Assembly: GCF_026790065.1 (NCBI RefSeq)
Contig: NZ_JALAMO010000007.1
Coordinates: 50,181 to 114,180 of the forward strand
Reading direction: 5' to 3'
DNA length: 64,000 nucleotides
DNA from: Bacillus sp. N13C7
Lineage (GTDB): Bacteria; Bacillota; Bacilli; Bacillales; Bacillaceae
Numbering within the stretch: position 1 is the first letter of the stretch; the number at the start of each line of letters is the position of its first letter. The notes below the pieces were generated by a model that saw only the letters and a program-made list of their open reading frames with translations, did not search any database and was not told the origin of the DNA. Below are positions 47,898 through 60,739 of this stretch, one piece after another. The position numbers and the translations under genes are program-made.

Positions 47898-48272
47898 ATG
47901 ATGAATGAAAAAATTTTAATCGTTGATGATCAATACGGCATACGTATTTTGCTTAACGAAGTGTTCAATAAAGAAGGCTACCAGACATTTCAGGCTGCAA
48001 ACGGCCTGCAGGCGCTTGACATCGTGACAAAAGAACGGCCCGACCTTGTGCTTCTGGACATGAAAATTCCCGGCATGGACGGAATTGAAATTCTAAAACG
48101 GATGAAGGTCATTGATGAAAACATCCGGGTGATCATCATGACGGCATACGGAGAGCTCGACATGATCCAGGAATCAAAGGAATTGGGCGCTCTGACGCAT
48201 TTTGCGAAGCCATTTGACATCGACGAAATCAGAGACGCCGTCAAAAAATATCTGCCCCTGAAGTCTAACTGA
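47898..48272 (+). CDS. spo0F: Sporulation phosphorelay response regulator Spo0F
   Basis: A 124-residue single-domain receiver that takes phosphate from KinA-E and hands it to Spo0B. The acidic pocket is DD at 10-11, phospho-acceptor Asp54 in [11 protein letters not shown], Thr82 in IIMTAYGE and Lys104 in FAKPFD. It has no output domain. ATG 47898 with GGGGTG fits the family length. Confidence 0.98.
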   Translation: MMNEKILIVDDQYGIRILLNEVFNKEGYQTFQAANGLQALDIVTKERPDLVLLDMKIPGMDGIEILKRMKVIDENIRVIIMTAYGELDMIQESKELGALTHFAKPFDIDEIRDAVKKYLPLKSN

Positions 48273-48313
48273 CAAAAAGAAGAAACAAATGAATCATGTC
48301 ATTGTGTTGCCGA

Positions 48314-48322
48314 TTTGTCGAA
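48314..48322 (+). promoter_or_regulatory. Perfect Spo0A box ahead of fbaA
   Basis: TTTGTCGAA, the canonical 0A box, in the spo0F-fbaA interval. Its TTGTCG part could serve as a -35 with TATGGA about 18 bases on, so Spo0A binding would touch the probable fbaA promoter. Confidence 0.55.
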
Positions 48323-48451
48323 AAGTTGGTATTCTAGTTATGGAGAAAAAGCGATCTGGTATTTACATATGACAGCAATATATGGGTCATGCTAGGGTGG
48401 AAAGCTTTTTTCGCTAGAAGACAATCAGGCTACATAAGGAGGACATTCGAC

Positions 48452-49309
48452 ATGCCTTTAGTTTCTATGACGGAAATGTTGAATACAGCTAAAGAAAAAG
48501 GGTACGCTGTAGGACAATTTAACTTAAACAACCTTGAGTTTACTCAAGCGATTTTACAAGCAGCTGAAGAAGAAAAATCTCCAGTGATCCTTGGTGTTTC
48601 CGAAGGTGCGGGACGCTACATGGGCGGCTTCAAAACAGTCGTTGCTATGGTAAAAGCACTTATGGAAGAGTACAAAGTGACAGTTCCTGTTGCGATTCAC
48701 TTAGACCACGGTTCAAGCTTTGAATCTTGTGCGAAAGCGATTCATGCAGGTTTCACATCTGTAATGATCGACGCTTCTCACCATCCATTTGAAGAAAACG
48801 TTGCAACAACTTCAAAAGTTGTTGAGCTAGCTCATTTCCACGGAGTATCTGTAGAAGCTGAGCTTGGAACAGTCGGCGGACAAGAAGATGACGTTATCGC
48901 TGAAGGCGTAATCTACGCTGACCCTAAAGAGTGCCAAGAGCTTGTTGAGCGCACTGGCATCGACTGCCTTGCACCTGCACTAGGTTCTGTTCACGGCCCT
49001 TACAAAGGCGAACCAAACCTTGGTTTCAAAGAAATGGAAGAGATCGGCAAAACAACTGGTCTTCCATTAGTTCTTCACGGCGGTACTGGAATTCCGACTG
49101 CTGACATCAAAAAAGCAATTTCACTTGGTACAGCTAAAATCAACGTGAATACTGAAAACCAAATTTCTTCTGCAAAAGCTGTTCGCGAAACATTGGCAGC
49201 TAAGCCTAACGAGTACGATCCTCGTAAATACCTTGGACCTGCTCGTGAAGCGATCAAAGAAACAGTTATCGGTAAAATGCGTGAATTTGGTTCTTCAAAC
49301 CAAGCTTAA
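48452..49309 (+). CDS. fbaA: Class II fructose-1,6-bisphosphate aldolase
   Basis: A 285-residue zinc aldolase splitting fructose-1,6-bisphosphate into two trioses, reversible for gluconeogenesis. Zinc His ligands are in AIHLDHGSS (with the catalytic Asp), the class II stretch [14 protein letters not shown], and [19 protein letters not shown] 48452 has AAGGAGG. It lies alone, with a terminator before ywjH. Confidence 0.98.
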   Translation: MPLVSMTEMLNTAKEKGYAVGQFNLNNLEFTQAILQAAEEEKSPVILGVSEGAGRYMGGFKTVVAMVKALMEEYKVTVPVAIHLDHGSSFESCAKAIHAGFTSVMIDASHHPFEENVATTSKVVELAHFHGVSVEAELGTVGGQEDDVIAEGVIYADPKECQELVERTGIDCLAPALGSVHGPYKGEPNLGFKEMEEIGKTTGLPLVLHGGTGIPTADIKKAISLGTAKINVNTENQISSAKAVRETLAAKPNEYDPRKYLGPAREAIKETVIGKMREFGSSNQA

Positions 49310-49329
49310 TTCAATTGGAACTTTTATAG

Positions 49330-49357
49330 CCGCCTGACAGCTTGACAGGCGGTTTTC
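49330..49357 (+). terminator. Terminator of fbaA
   Basis: CCGCCTG / CAGGCGG arms with a nine-base loop and a short T run. Confidence 0.78.
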
Positions 49358-49370
49358 CGTCTATCTTTAG

Positions 49371-50066
<696 letters not shown>

Positions 50067-50069
50067 TGC

Positions 50070-50117
50070 AAAGGGCGGCAAACAGCTTATGCCTGTTTGC
50101 CGCAGCCTTTGTTTTTC
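50070..50117 (+). terminator. Terminator of ywjH
   Basis: GCGGCAAACAG / CTGTTTGCCGC perfect 11-base arms, extended by AAAGG / CCTTT, then GTTTTT. Confidence 0.9.
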
Positions 50118-50450
50118 ACCGTCCTGATACAGCGGACCTTCAGATGCTGATTGCTGACGCCGCTTTACAGAGAAGGAATCATTGGGCTGCAGAAGCTGAT
50201 ATCGGAATGAAGGGTTTGCGTACTGCTTTTGCCGGATGACGACGATGTCTCTCGAACCGGCGGGTCTCTCTGTAACTTTCGAAACCTGTGCCCCGCAAAG
50301 CTTCGCTATTTTCTTCCTGATATTTTACAATGTGTTGTATTCTTTCTCTTCGAATTGGCTAGATTTTGGACATGAGCTTTATTTGCAGAGACAGAATAAA
50401 ATGACATTTTATTTAGCTCCGCAGCTATCTTCTTATGGAAGGAGACTATC
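50118..50450 (+). other. Intergenic stretch ahead of murAB
   Basis: About 330 bases without a convincing gene. A 57-codon frame beginning at the ywjH stop (50066) runs through the terminator stem to about 50239 and is probably chance. The rest is AT-rich towards murAB; no clear SigA promoter was found by eye, though one must exist if the upstream terminator is efficient. Confidence 0.5.
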
Positions 50451-51740
50451 ATGGAAAAGTTGAATATTGCCGGCGGTGACTCGTTAAACGGTACAGTACA
50501 TATCAGCGGCGCTAAAAACAGTGCTGTTGCATTAATACCTGCAACCATTTTGGCAAATTCCGAGGTGACAATTGAAGGGCTTCCAGAGATTTCAGATATT
50601 GAAACGCTGCGTGACCTGTTAAAGGAAATCGGCGGCAACGTGCATTTTGAGAATGGGGAAATGGTTGTTGACCCCACGTCGATGATCAGCATGCCGCTTC
50701 CTAACGGGAAAGTAAAAAAGCTTCGCGCGTCGTATTATTTAATGGGGGCGATGCTCGGCCGCTTTAAGCAGGCCGTCATCGGATTGCCCGGCGGCTGCCA
50801 CCTGGGCCCCCGTCCGATTGACCAGCATATCAAAGGCTTTGAAGCGCTCGGCGCTGAGGTGACCAATGAACAGGGCGCCATTTATTTGCGTGCTGAAAAG
50901 CTGAGAGGCGCACGCATTTATTTAGATGTCGTGAGTGTAGGGGCAACCATTAACATTATGCTTGCCGCTGTTTTAGCCGAAGGGAAAACGATTATCGAAA
51001 ACGCTGCCAAGGAGCCTGAGATCATTGATGTGGCGACACTGCTTACCAGCATGGGCGCCAAAATCAAAGGTGCGGGAACCAATGTGATCCGAATCGACGG
51101 CGTGAAGGAACTGCACGGCTGCAAGCATACGATCATTCCCGACAGAATTGAGGCCGGGACATTTATGATTGCAGGGGCTGCAATGGGCAAGGAGGTCATT
51201 ATCGATAATGTGATCCCCACTCATCTTGAGTCGTTAACGGCAAAGCTGAGAGAAATGGGCTATCACATCGAAACTAGCAACGACCAGCTTCTCATTGTCG
51301 GCGGGCAGAAGCACTTAAAGCCGGTTGACGTCAAAACCCTTGTATACCCGGGCTTTCCGACTGATTTGCAGCAGCCGATGACGGCGCTTTTGACAAGAGC
51401 AAAAGGGACAAGCGTCGTAACAGATACCATCTACTCGGCAAGGTTCAAACACATTGACGAGCTGAGACGGATGGGTGCGAATATGAAAGTAGAAGGCAGA
51501 TCTGCCATCATCACAGGTCCTGTCGAGCTTCAGGGCGCAAAAGTGAAGGCGAGCGACCTGCGTGCCGGAGCCTGTCTGGTCGTAGCCGGCCTGATGGCTG
51601 ACGGCGTCACGGAAATTACGGGACTGGAGCATATTGACCGCGGATACAGCAGCCTTGAGAAGAAGCTTGAGGGGCTTGGAGCGACAATCTGGCGTGAAAG
51701 AATGACTGACGAAGAGATAGAACAGCTTCAAAATTCATAA
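50451..51740 (+). CDS. murAB: UDP-N-acetylglucosamine 1-carboxyvinyltransferase 2
   Basis: A 429-residue enol-pyruvyl transferase for the first committed step of peptidoglycan synthesis. The fosfomycin-target Cys sits in the loop [15 protein letters not shown] (near residue 117), and [12 protein letters not shown] lies at the N-terminus. B. subtilis has the essential MurAA elsewhere; this is the second paralogue (MurZ/MurAB). GGAAGGAG precedes the ATG. glpX follows after 30 bases. Confidence 0.95.
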   Translation: MEKLNIAGGDSLNGTVHISGAKNSAVALIPATILANSEVTIEGLPEISDIETLRDLLKEIGGNVHFENGEMVVDPTSMISMPLPNGKVKKLRASYYLMGAMLGRFKQAVIGLPGGCHLGPRPIDQHIKGFEALGAEVTNEQGAIYLRAEKLRGARIYLDVVSVGATINIMLAAVLAEGKTIIENAAKEPEIIDVATLLTSMGAKIKGAGTNVIRIDGVKELHGCKHTIIPDRIEAGTFMIAGAAMGKEVIIDNVIPTHLESLTAKLREMGYHIETSNDQLLIVGGQKHLKPVDVKTLVYPGFPTDLQQPMTALLTRAKGTSVVTDTIYSARFKHIDELRRMGANMKVEGRSAIITGPVELQGAKVKASDLRAGACLVVAGLMADGVTEITGLEHIDRGYSSLEKKLEGLGATIWRERMTDEEIEQLQNS

Positions 51741-51770
51741 TGGTTTCTTGTGAGAGGAGATCGTGTTGAA

Positions 51771-52736
51771 ATGGAAAGAAGTTTATCTATGGAATTGGTA
51801 CGTGTGACCGAAGCCGCGGCATTGGCATCTGCAAGATGGATGGGCCGGGGGAAAAAAGATGAGGCTGATGAAGCGGCAACAAGTGCAATGAGAGACGTTT
51901 TTGATACAGTTCCGATGAAAGGGACCGTTGTGATCGGTGAAGGCGAAATGGACGAAGCACCGATGCTGTATATTGGCGAAAAACTCGGAAACGGGTATGG
52001 CCCGCGCGTTGATGTCGCAGTTGACCCTCTTGAGGGCACAAACATCTTAGCAAGCGGCGGCTGGAACGCACTGACCGTTATCGCGGTCGCAGACCACGGC
52101 ACGCTTCTGAACGCTCCTGACATGTATATGCAAAAAATCGCAGTCGGTCCGGAAGCGGTGGGCTGCATTGACATTGAAGCACCTGTCATTGATAACCTTA
52201 AAGCGGTGGCGAAAGCGAAAAACAAAGATGTTGAGGACGTTGTTGCCACCATCTTAAATCGTGAAAGACACGCTAACATTATTTCCGAGCTTCGTGAGGC
52301 CGGCGCCAGGATCAAATTGATCAACGATGGCGATGTCGCAGGCGCCATCAACACGGCTTTCGACCACACGGGCGTTGACATTCTGTTCGGATCAGGCGGA
52401 GCTCCTGAGGGTGTGCTTTCTGCTGTTGCGTTAAAAGCGCTTGGCGGAGAAATTATCGGTAAACTCGTTCCGCAAAGCGAAGAAGAAATCACACGCTGCA
52501 ACAAAATGGGCCTTGATTTAAGCAAAGTTCTTCGTATGGAGGACCTTGTGAAGGGTGATGACGCGATTTTTGCAGCTACCGGGGTAACTGACGGCGAGCT
52601 GTTAAAGGGCGTTCAATTCAAAGGCTCTGTCGGCACAACCGAAAGCCTGGTTATCCGTGCAAAATCAGGAACTGTCCGCTTTGTTGACGGCAGACACAGC
52701 TTGAAAAAGAAACCTAATCTTGTAATCCGTCCATAA
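51771..52736 (+). CDS. glpX: Class II fructose-1,6-bisphosphatase
   Basis: A 321-residue GlpX-type phosphatase for gluconeogenesis. Metal-site stretches [26 protein letters not shown] and [14 protein letters not shown] are present. ATG 51771 with GAGGAG is preferred over a start 21 bases upstream. Probably co-transcribed with murAB; a terminator follows. Confidence 0.95.
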   Translation: MERSLSMELVRVTEAAALASARWMGRGKKDEADEAATSAMRDVFDTVPMKGTVVIGEGEMDEAPMLYIGEKLGNGYGPRVDVAVDPLEGTNILASGGWNALTVIAVADHGTLLNAPDMYMQKIAVGPEAVGCIDIEAPVIDNLKAVAKAKNKDVEDVVATILNRERHANIISELREAGARIKLINDGDVAGAINTAFDHTGVDILFGSGGAPEGVLSAVALKALGGEIIGKLVPQSEEEITRCNKMGLDLSKVLRMEDLVKGDDAIFAATGVTDGELLKGVQFKGSVGTTESLVIRAKSGTVRFVDGRHSLKKKPNLVIRP

Positions 52737-52748
52737 CAAACAGAAGAC

Positions 52749-52774
52749 GCGGGTGTGAGCCCGCTTTTCTTTTG
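52749..52774 (+). terminator. Terminator of murAB-glpX
   Basis: GCGGG / CCCGC arms, six-base loop and a T-rich tail; short but well placed. Confidence 0.65.
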
Positions 52775-52810
52775 CAGAAAAGAGTCAACTCTATCAATTC
52801 CGTGTCAAAA

Positions 52811-53141
52811 CCTTATTTCAGTTGAATAATTTTTTGAAATAAGGTAAAAATAAAGAGTGCTGCGAATTTTACTGCGTAATTCCTTCTTTTAAGCACTAGG
52901 AAAGTTTCAATTCTACCGCATACAGACGATATAAGTATTGATCTTCTCATGTTTTTGTCCTCGCTTCCTTCAAAACTCATTAAGACAATCCTTTTAACAA
53001 AAGCGCCGATCATGGGTGGAAGTGTTACCGATAGAAGTTCCTTTATGTTAAAAAAAAGAATGTGCTTTGGCGGATGTTGTGCAAAAGCAGCAGATTACAT
53101 GTGCAGAGTAAGATATTGACTATGAAAAGCGTGGTGTTTTT
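52811..53141 (+). promoter_or_regulatory. rho promoter and long leader region
   Basis: About 330 bases without a gene. A perfect ten-base inverted repeat (CCTTATTTCA / TGAAATAAGG) spans 52811-52844. Within it TTGAAT (52822-52827), 17 bases and TAAAAA (52845-52850) form a possible promoter, leaving a leader near 285 bases. The leader has few hairpins and a C-over-G pyrimidine-rich part (52930-52980), suited to Rho binding; B. subtilis rho is known to control itself in its leader. Confidence 0.45.
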
Positions 53142-54425
53142 ATGAAAGACGTATCTATTTCCTCTTTGGAAAATATGAAATTGAAAGAGCTTTATGAACT
53201 TGCAAGACATTATAAAATCTCCTACTACAGTAAACTGACAAAAAAAGAACTCATTTTCGCCATTCTGAAAGCGAATGCAGAACAGGAAGATCTGCTGTTT
53301 ATGGAAGGCGTTCTTGAGATCATCCAGTCTGAAGGTTTCGGCTTTCTGAGACCGATCAACTACTCTCCAAGCTCAGAAGACATTTACATCTCAGCTTCAC
53401 AAATCCGCCGTTTCGATTTGCGGAACGGAGACAAAGTATCCGGCAAGGTTCGCCCGCCAAAAGAAAATGAACGTTACTATGGACTTTTGCACGTTGAAGC
53501 GGTAAACGGAGATGATCCCGAATCAGCAAAAGAGCGTGTGCATTTCCCGGCTCTTACGCCACTTTATCCAGATCGTCAAATGGTGCTTGAAACAAAGCCG
53601 AACTTCCTGTCTACTAGAATTATGGATATGATGGCGCCGGTCGGATTTGGACAGCGCGGATTGATTGTTGCGCCGCCGAAAGCCGGTAAAACGATGCTTC
53701 TGAAGGAAATTGCCAACAGCATTACAGCGAATCAGCCTGAAGCAGAGCTCATTGTGCTTCTGATCGACGAAAGGCCGGAGGAAGTAACCGATATCGAGCG
53801 CTCTGTAGCTGGGGATGTCGTCAGCTCAACGTTTGATGAAGTGCCGGAAAACCATATCAAAGTGGCCGAGCTTGTGCTTGAGCGCGCGATGCGTCTCGTG
53901 GAACATAAAAAAGACGTCATCATCCTGATGGACAGCATCACTCGCCTTGCCCGCGCCTACAACTTAGTGATTCCGCCAAGCGGAAGAACGCTTTCCGGAG
54001 GGATTGACCCAGCCGCTTTCCACCGTCCAAAACGCTTCTTCGGAGCTGCGAGAAATATCGAAGAGGGCGGCAGCTTAACCATCCTTGCTACGGCTCTTGT
54101 GGATACAGGCTCACGTATGGATGACGTTATTTATGAAGAATTCAAGGGAACAGGCAACATGGAGCTTCACCTTGACCGCTCTCTGGCAGAGCGCCGCATC
54201 TTCCCGGCCATCGATATCCGCCGTTCAGGAACGCGCAAGGAAGAGCTGCTTGTGCCTAAAGAGCATCTTGATCGTTTATGGTCGATCCGCAAAACGATGT
54301 CTGATTCACCTGATTTCGCAGAAAAATTCATGAGAAAAATGAAAAAAACCAAAACAAACCAGGAATTTTTCGATATTCTCAATCAGGAATGGAAACAGGC
54401 AAATCTATCATCTGCTAGAAGATAA
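53142..54425 (+). CDS. rho: Transcription termination factor Rho
   Basis: A 427-residue hexameric RNA helicase. The N-terminal helical and cold-shock-like RNA-binding domain (about 1-125, with EGFGFLRP as the RNP1-like stretch) is followed by a RecA-type motor with Walker [10 protein letters not shown] (near 180), Walker B and Q/R loops ([16 protein letters not shown]). The ribosome site ahead of ATG 53142 is weak, consistent with autoregulated low expression. Confidence 0.96.
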   Translation: MKDVSISSLENMKLKELYELARHYKISYYSKLTKKELIFAILKANAEQEDLLFMEGVLEIIQSEGFGFLRPINYSPSSEDIYISASQIRRFDLRNGDKVSGKVRPPKENERYYGLLHVEAVNGDDPESAKERVHFPALTPLYPDRQMVLETKPNFLSTRIMDMMAPVGFGQRGLIVAPPKAGKTMLLKEIANSITANQPEAELIVLLIDERPEEVTDIERSVAGDVVSSTFDEVPENHIKVAELVLERAMRLVEHKKDVIILMDSITRLARAYNLVIPPSGRTLSGGIDPAAFHRPKRFFGAARNIEEGGSLTILATALVDTGSRMDDVIYEEFKGTGNMELHLDRSLAERRIFPAIDIRRSGTRKEELLVPKEHLDRLWSIRKTMSDSPDFAEKFMRKMKKTKTNQEFFDILNQEWKQANLSSARR

Positions 54426-54432
54426 ATTGTAT

Positions 54433-54744
<312 letters not shown>

Positions 54745-54756
54745 TAATAGATTTTT

Positions 54757-54788
54757 CAACAGGCAAGAAGCAGTCTTGCCTGTTTTTT
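54757..54788 (+). terminator. Terminator of rpmE
   Basis: AACAGGCAAGA / TCTTGCCTGTT arms, five-base loop and T run. Confidence 0.9.
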
Positions 54789-54830
54789 ATATTGTCTAAA
54801 ACACAGCTGGCAGAGAGGGGAGCAGAGCCT

Positions 54831-55433
54831 ATGTACATAATGAAACAAAGCGGTTGGCTTGAGCTGATTTGCGGCAGCATGTTCTCGGGGAAATCTGAAG
54901 AGCTGATCAGAAGAGTGAAGAGAGCGACTTATGCCAAGCAGGAAGTCAGGGTATTTAAGCCTGTGATTGATAATCGATACAGCGAAGATGCTGTTGTCTC
55001 CCATAATGGAACATCTATGACGAGTTATGCCATTTCTTCTGCTGCGGACATTTGGGATCATATCAGTGAAAGTACGGATGTGATTGCGGTTGATGAAGTT
55101 CAGTTTTTTGACCGGGAAATTGTTGAGGTGTTATCATCTCTAGCCGATAAAGGCTACCGTGTGATTGCAGCGGGTCTTGATATGGATTTTAGAGGAGAGC
55201 CTTTCGGCGTCGTCCCGGACATTATGGCGATTGCGGAGAATGTGACGAAGCTGCAAGCCGTCTGTTCCGTCTGCGGATCACCGGCAAGCAGAACACAGCG
55301 CCTGATTGACGGTAAACCTGCTTCTTACGATGATCCGGTCATTTTGGTGGGCGCATCCGAATCGTATGAAGCGAGATGCAGACATCATCATGAAGTCCCA
55401 GGAAAAAATAAAAATAACCCAAAACATGGGTAG
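54831..55433 (+). CDS. tdk: Thymidine kinase
   Basis: A 200-residue type II thymidine kinase for dTMP salvage. P-loop [11 protein letters not shown] (about 14-24), DEVQFFD (about 95), lasso loop and a structural zinc site (CSVCG, and CRHHH near the end). ATG 54831 has AGAGGGGAG. The C-terminus (KNKNNPKHG) is a few residues longer than the 195 I recall for 168. Confidence 0.95.
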   Translation: MYIMKQSGWLELICGSMFSGKSEELIRRVKRATYAKQEVRVFKPVIDNRYSEDAVVSHNGTSMTSYAISSAADIWDHISESTDVIAVDEVQFFDREIVEVLSSLADKGYRVIAAGLDMDFRGEPFGVVPDIMAIAENVTKLQAVCSVCGSPASRTQRLIDGKPASYDDPVILVGASESYEARCRHHHEVPGKNKNNPKHG

Positions 55434-55445
55434 AAAGATAGAAAG

Positions 55446-55476
55446 CACCTGCTGAAAACAGCGGTGTTTTTTTTAT
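55446..55476 (+). terminator. Terminator of tdk
   Basis: CACC-TGCTG / CAGC-GGTG arms with one bulge, AAAA loop and a run of eight T. Confidence 0.85.
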
Positions 55477-55541
55477 ATTCTGATAATAATCAATTAAAAA
55501 ATTTAATTAAGTGTATTAAAAAATTAAGTAATTTTCTTCTC

Positions 55542-55570
55542 TTGAATTTTGATTTTTACAGGCATAAAAT
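55542..55570 (+). promoter_or_regulatory. Promoter of maeA-ywkB
   Basis: TTGAAT (55542-55547) and TAAAAT (55565-55570), spacer 17. Just upstream (55490-55535) lie AT-rich repeats of the ATTAAAAAATT type, a plausible site for the malate response regulator MalR, known to induce this operon. Confidence 0.6.
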
Positions 55571-55655
55571 AGCTAACGTAATGTAAATAGTTTTGAGACA
55601 TTGTTCGAATAATTGTCACAAAGTCGCATAAAGATCATGATCGGTTATTTTTTAG

Positions 55656-57404
<1,749 letters not shown>

Positions 57405-57484
57405 TTAGCGAGTAAATTTTTCGTCCGAGGGAAAGCTTTTTGTAAAGCTAAAGTATACGGACATAGGATTTGGAGGAGAATATT

Positions 57485-58444
57485 TTGAGCATCTTAGATA
57501 TCTTAATCCTCCTGGCACCGATCTTCTTTGTTATCGTGCTGGGATGGTTTGCTGGACATTTCGGAAGTTATGATGCCAAGTCAGCAAAAGGGGTAAGTAC
57601 GTTAGTAACGAAATACGCACTTCCAGCTCACTTTATCGCTGGTATTTTGACAACTTCCAGAAGTGAATTTTTATCACAAGTTCCATTGATGGTTTCTTTA
57701 ATTATTGGGATTGTTGGTTTCTATATCATCATTCTATTAGTTTGCAGATTTATCTTGAAGTATGATTTAACGAACTCATCTGTATTTTCTTTGAACTCTG
57801 CACAGCCGACATTCGCATTTATGGGTATCCCGGTATTGGGAAGCTTATTCGGAGCGAATGAAGTTGCGATTCCGATCGCGGTTACAGGTATCGTGGTAAA
57901 CGCGATTCTTGATCCGCTCGCGATCATTATCGCTACTGTCGGTGAGTCTTCTAAGAAAAACGAAGAGAGTGGCGACAGCTTCTGGAAAATGACAGGGAAA
58001 TCAATCCTGCATGGTCTATGTGAGCCGCTTGCAGCTGCTCCGTTAATCAGTATGATTTTAGTGCTGGTTTTCAATTTCACTCTTCCTGAGCTGGGTGTCA
58101 AAATGCTTGATCAGCTTGGAAGCACAACATCTGGTGTTGCTCTCTTTGCTGTCGGTGTTACCGTTGGTATTCGTAAAATCAAACTCAGTATGCCGGCTAT
58201 CGGTATTGCGTTACTAAAAGTTGCGGTTCAGCCTGCGTTAATGTTCCTGATTGCTCTTGTTATCGGACTTCCAGCTGACCAAACAACAAAAGCCATCCTT
58301 CTTGTAGCATTCCCTGGTTCTGCTGTTGCAGCCATGATTGCGACTCGTTTCGAGAAACAAGAAGAAGAAACTGCGACTGCGTTTGTGGTCAGTGCGATTC
58401 TGTCATTGATTTCACTTCCAATTATTATCGCGCTTACTGCGTAA
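57485..58444 (+). CDS. ywkB: Auxin-efflux-carrier family transporter
   Basis: A 319-residue membrane protein with about ten segments, of the AEC family that includes malate permeases such as MleP. Conserved N-rich helix stretches ([16 protein letters not shown]) and the C-terminal [14 protein letters not shown] are seen. TTG 57485 follows GGAGGAG. Position behind maeA suggests malate transport, which is inference. Confidence 0.9.
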   Translation: MSILDILILLAPIFFVIVLGWFAGHFGSYDAKSAKGVSTLVTKYALPAHFIAGILTTSRSEFLSQVPLMVSLIIGIVGFYIIILLVCRFILKYDLTNSSVFSLNSAQPTFAFMGIPVLGSLFGANEVAIPIAVTGIVVNAILDPLAIIIATVGESSKKNEESGDSFWKMTGKSILHGLCEPLAAAPLISMILVLVFNFTLPELGVKMLDQLGSTTSGVALFAVGVTVGIRKIKLSMPAIGIALLKVAVQPALMFLIALVIGLPADQTTKAILLVAFPGSAVAAMIATRFEKQEEETATAFVVSAILSLISLPIIIALTA

Positions 58445-58446
58445 TC

Positions 58447-58478
58447 AAAAAAGCTCCCCGTAAAGGGAGCTTTTTTTT
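58447..58478. terminator. Bidirectional terminator ywkB/racA
   Basis: AAAAAAGCTCCC / GGGAGCTTTTTT arms with a short loop. Confidence 0.92.
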
Positions 58479-58480
58479 CT

Positions 58481-59035
58481 TTAGGTTTGAAATTTGAAAA
58501 ATGACAAAAGCGGTTTTTTTCTTGTTTTGGTTTTTTCGGAAGCAGCAGCGGTCTCGGGGATCGGCTGGGCGGTGAATTCTTCAATTTGCGAGGTCAGTGA
58601 TTGCAGGTCTGCAAGGATGTCATCAATTTCTCTGCGATGCTGAAGCAACTGATAAGATACACCCTCATCGGCTTTTTGTTTCAGTTGGCGTTCCAGTTCC
58701 CCGATCCTTGCCAGCAGAACGTTTTCGTCCTGCTTTTGCTGTAAAAGGGCATCCAGTTTCTGTTCGAGCTGTTCAATTCTTCGTTCTGTGTCGCCATTTG
58801 TTGTTTGGACAAGGAAGCCTGTGCGTTTTTTAGCGCTTTGCGGCACATGAATATCCTGAATCGCCGTGCCTTCAGAAATTTGTTTTTGAACAGATTTTAG
58901 AATCTTTACATCTTCTGGCGTAAACGAATAGTGTCCAAGCTCATTGCGTTCGGCCGGAAGATTCAGTTGTTTCACCCACCGCTGCACCGTTTTTGCGGAG
59001 ACGCCGAGTTCACTTGCTACCATATTTGTATTCAT
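58481..59035 (-). CDS. racA: Chromosome-anchoring protein RacA
   Basis: A 184-residue protein that ties the origin region to the cell poles through DivIVA in early sporulation. The N-terminal MerR-like helix-turn-helix ([19 protein letters not shown]) is followed by a coiled coil (about 85-145) and a basic tail ([15 protein letters not shown]). AAAGGAGG precedes the ATG. A SigH promoter lies upstream. Confidence 0.96.
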   Translation of the reverse strand: MNTNMVASELGVSAKTVQRWVKQLNLPAERNELGHYSFTPEDVKILKSVQKQISEGTAIQDIHVPQSAKKRTGFLVQTTNGDTERRIEQLEQKLDALLQQKQDENVLLARIGELERQLKQKADEGVSYQLLQHRREIDDILADLQSLTSQIEEFTAQPIPETAAASEKTKTRKKPLLSFFKFQT

Positions 59036-59062
59036 GATCCCATACCTCCTTTTTAGCTAGGT

Positions 59063-59089
59063 ATTCGACCATAGAATGCGGTTCCCTTC
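59063..59089 (-). promoter_or_regulatory. SigH promoter of racA with Spo0A-like overlap
   Basis: On the minus strand GAAGGGAAC (59089-59081), spacer 11, GTCGAAT (59069-59063). The -10 lies in GGTCGAA, one base off the core 0A box TGTCGAA. Confidence 0.6.
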
Positions 59090-59156
59090 CTGTTAGACAA
59101 AACAAGAAAAGATTCGGCAAAGAAAGTGGGGATCTCCTTTATTTCTTCAAAAACCG

Positions 59157-59540
59157 TTATTGTTCATACAGTTCTAAAGGAAGCTGGTCAGGGTCAAAAA
59201 AGAAGGTGAATCGTTTGCCGGTCAGCGGATCTGTTCTGATTGGCTCTGTTTCGATTCCTTTCTCATGAAGCTCCTGAACCGCCTTATCCAAGCAGCCGAC
59301 TGTAAAGGCGAGGTGGCGGAGGCCTGCCGCTTCAGGCCGGGTTCGGCGTGCGGGCGGGTCGGGAAACGAGAACAGCTCAATGACATACGTGCCGTTAAGC
59401 GACAAATCTAGCTTATAGGAGCCGCGCTCTTCACGGTACGTTTCTTGAATCACTTGAAAACCAAGCTTATGTACGTAGAAAGCTTTCGACTTTTCATAAT
59501 CTGAACATATGATTGCAATATGATGTATGGATTTCAGCAT
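59157..59540 (-). CDS. ywkD: Glyoxalase/VOC-family protein
   Basis: A 127-residue VOC-superfamily protein: HHIAIICSDYEKSKAFYVHKLG at the N-terminus and LRHLAFTVG, then PLELYEQ at the end, giving the usual His and Glu metal ligands. The size fits lactoylglutathione-lyase-like single-domain pairs. ATG 59540 with GAGGGATG nearby; a longer frame exists upstream. Substrate unknown. Confidence 0.87.
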   Translation of the reverse strand: MLKSIHHIAIICSDYEKSKAFYVHKLGFQVIQETYREERGSYKLDLSLNGTYVIELFSFPDPPARRTRPEAAGLRHLAFTVGCLDKAVQELHEKGIETEPIRTDPLTGKRFTFFFDPDQLPLELYEQ

Positions 59541-59602
59541 ATCATCCCTCCTCAATTCCCAGTATAGCAGAGGAGGCTTTTCCAACTGGGATTGAAATGC
59601 TT

Positions 59603-59631
59603 TTGACTGGGGTTAATCACTATACTATAAT
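59603..59631 (+). promoter_or_regulatory. SigA promoter of prfA-prmC
   Basis: TTGACT (59603-59608), 17-base spacer, TATAAT (59626-59631); near consensus. Confidence 0.88.
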
Positions 59632-59667
59632 GAGAATGTTACGCACAGGAAAACAGAGGTGAAGACC

Positions 59668-60738
59668 GTGTTAGACCGTTTAAAGTCAATCGAAGAACGA
59701 TACGAAAAATTAAATGAGCTTTTGAGCGATCCAGAAGTAGTCAACGATCCGAAAAAGCTAAGAGAATATTCAAAAGAGCAATCTGATATACAAGAAACAG
59801 TTGACGTATATAGACAATACAGAGATGCGTCAGAACAGCTGGCTGATGCAAAAGCGATGCTTGAAGAGAAGCTGGATGCTGAGATGCGCGACATGGTGAA
59901 GGAAGAGATTTCTGAACTTCAGAAGGAAACGGAAACACTGTCAGAACGCCTGAAAGTGCTCCTGATCCCGAAAGATCCGAATGACGACAAAAACGTTATT
60001 ATGGAGATCCGCGGAGCTGCGGGAGGCGAGGAAGCCGCTTTATTCGCGGGCAACCTGTACAGAATGTATTCCCGCTATGCTGAGCTTCAAGGCTGGAAAA
60101 CAGAGGTCATGGAAGCGAGTGTAACCGGTACGGGCGGCTACAAAGAGATCATCTTTATGATTACGGGTAACGGCGCGTATTCTAAACTCAAATATGAAAA
60201 CGGCGCCCACCGTGTACAGCGTGTTCCGGAAACAGAATCCGGCGGCCGTATCCATACATCTACTGCAACAGTAGCATGTCTTCCTGAGGCAGAAGAGGTA
60301 GAGGTTGATATTCATGAAAAGGATATTCGCGTTGATACGTTTGCTTCAAGCGGACCGGGCGGACAAAGCGTTAACACAACAATGTCTGCCGTTCGTCTGA
60401 CGCACTTGCCGACAGGTGTTGTTGTATCATGCCAGGATGAAAAATCTCAAATCAAGAACAAAGAAAAAGCAATGAAGGTTCTCCGTGCCAGAATCTATGA
60501 TAAATTTCAGCAGGAAGCCCAGGCTGAATATGATCAAACACGGAAATCAGCAGTTGGATCAGGCGACCGCTCTGAGCGTATCCGCACATACAACTTCCCG
60601 CAAAACCGTGTGACGGATCACAGAATCGGCCTGACGATCCAAAAGCTTGACCAGATTCTTGAAGGAAAACTTGACGAAGTGGTTGAAGCGCTGATTGTTG
60701 AAGATCAGGCAAGCAAGCTTCAGCAGTCGGAAGGTTAA
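59668..60738 (+). CDS. prfA: Peptide chain release factor 1
   Basis: A 356-residue class I release factor for UAA and UAG. RF1-type anticodon stretch [14 protein letters not shown] (the PxT motif region) and the catalytic GGQ in [11 protein letters not shown] are present. GTG 59668 follows GAGGTG at good spacing; a GTG nine bases upstream overlaps that ribosome site. prmC, which methylates the GGQ glutamine, starts one base after the stop. Confidence 0.97.
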   Translation: MLDRLKSIEERYEKLNELLSDPEVVNDPKKLREYSKEQSDIQETVDVYRQYRDASEQLADAKAMLEEKLDAEMRDMVKEEISELQKETETLSERLKVLLIPKDPNDDKNVIMEIRGAAGGEEAALFAGNLYRMYSRYAELQGWKTEVMEASVTGTGGYKEIIFMITGNGAYSKLKYENGAHRVQRVPETESGGRIHTSTATVACLPEAEEVEVDIHEKDIRVDTFASSGPGGQSVNTTMSAVRLTHLPTGVVVSCQDEKSQIKNKEKAMKVLRARIYDKFQQEAQAEYDQTRKSAVGSGDRSERIRTYNFPQNRVTDHRIGLTIQKLDQILEGKLDEVVEALIVEDQASKLQQSEG

Positions 60739-60739
60739 G

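Noticed and set aside
51728-52525. 265-codon minus-strand frame opposite glpX
   Set aside because: Low-complexity Ser/Pro/Ala reading typical of antisense to a coding gene.
52813-53013. 66-codon minus-strand frame upstream of rho
   Set aside because: No ribosome site, unlikely composition, and it lies over the promoter dyad and leader of rho.
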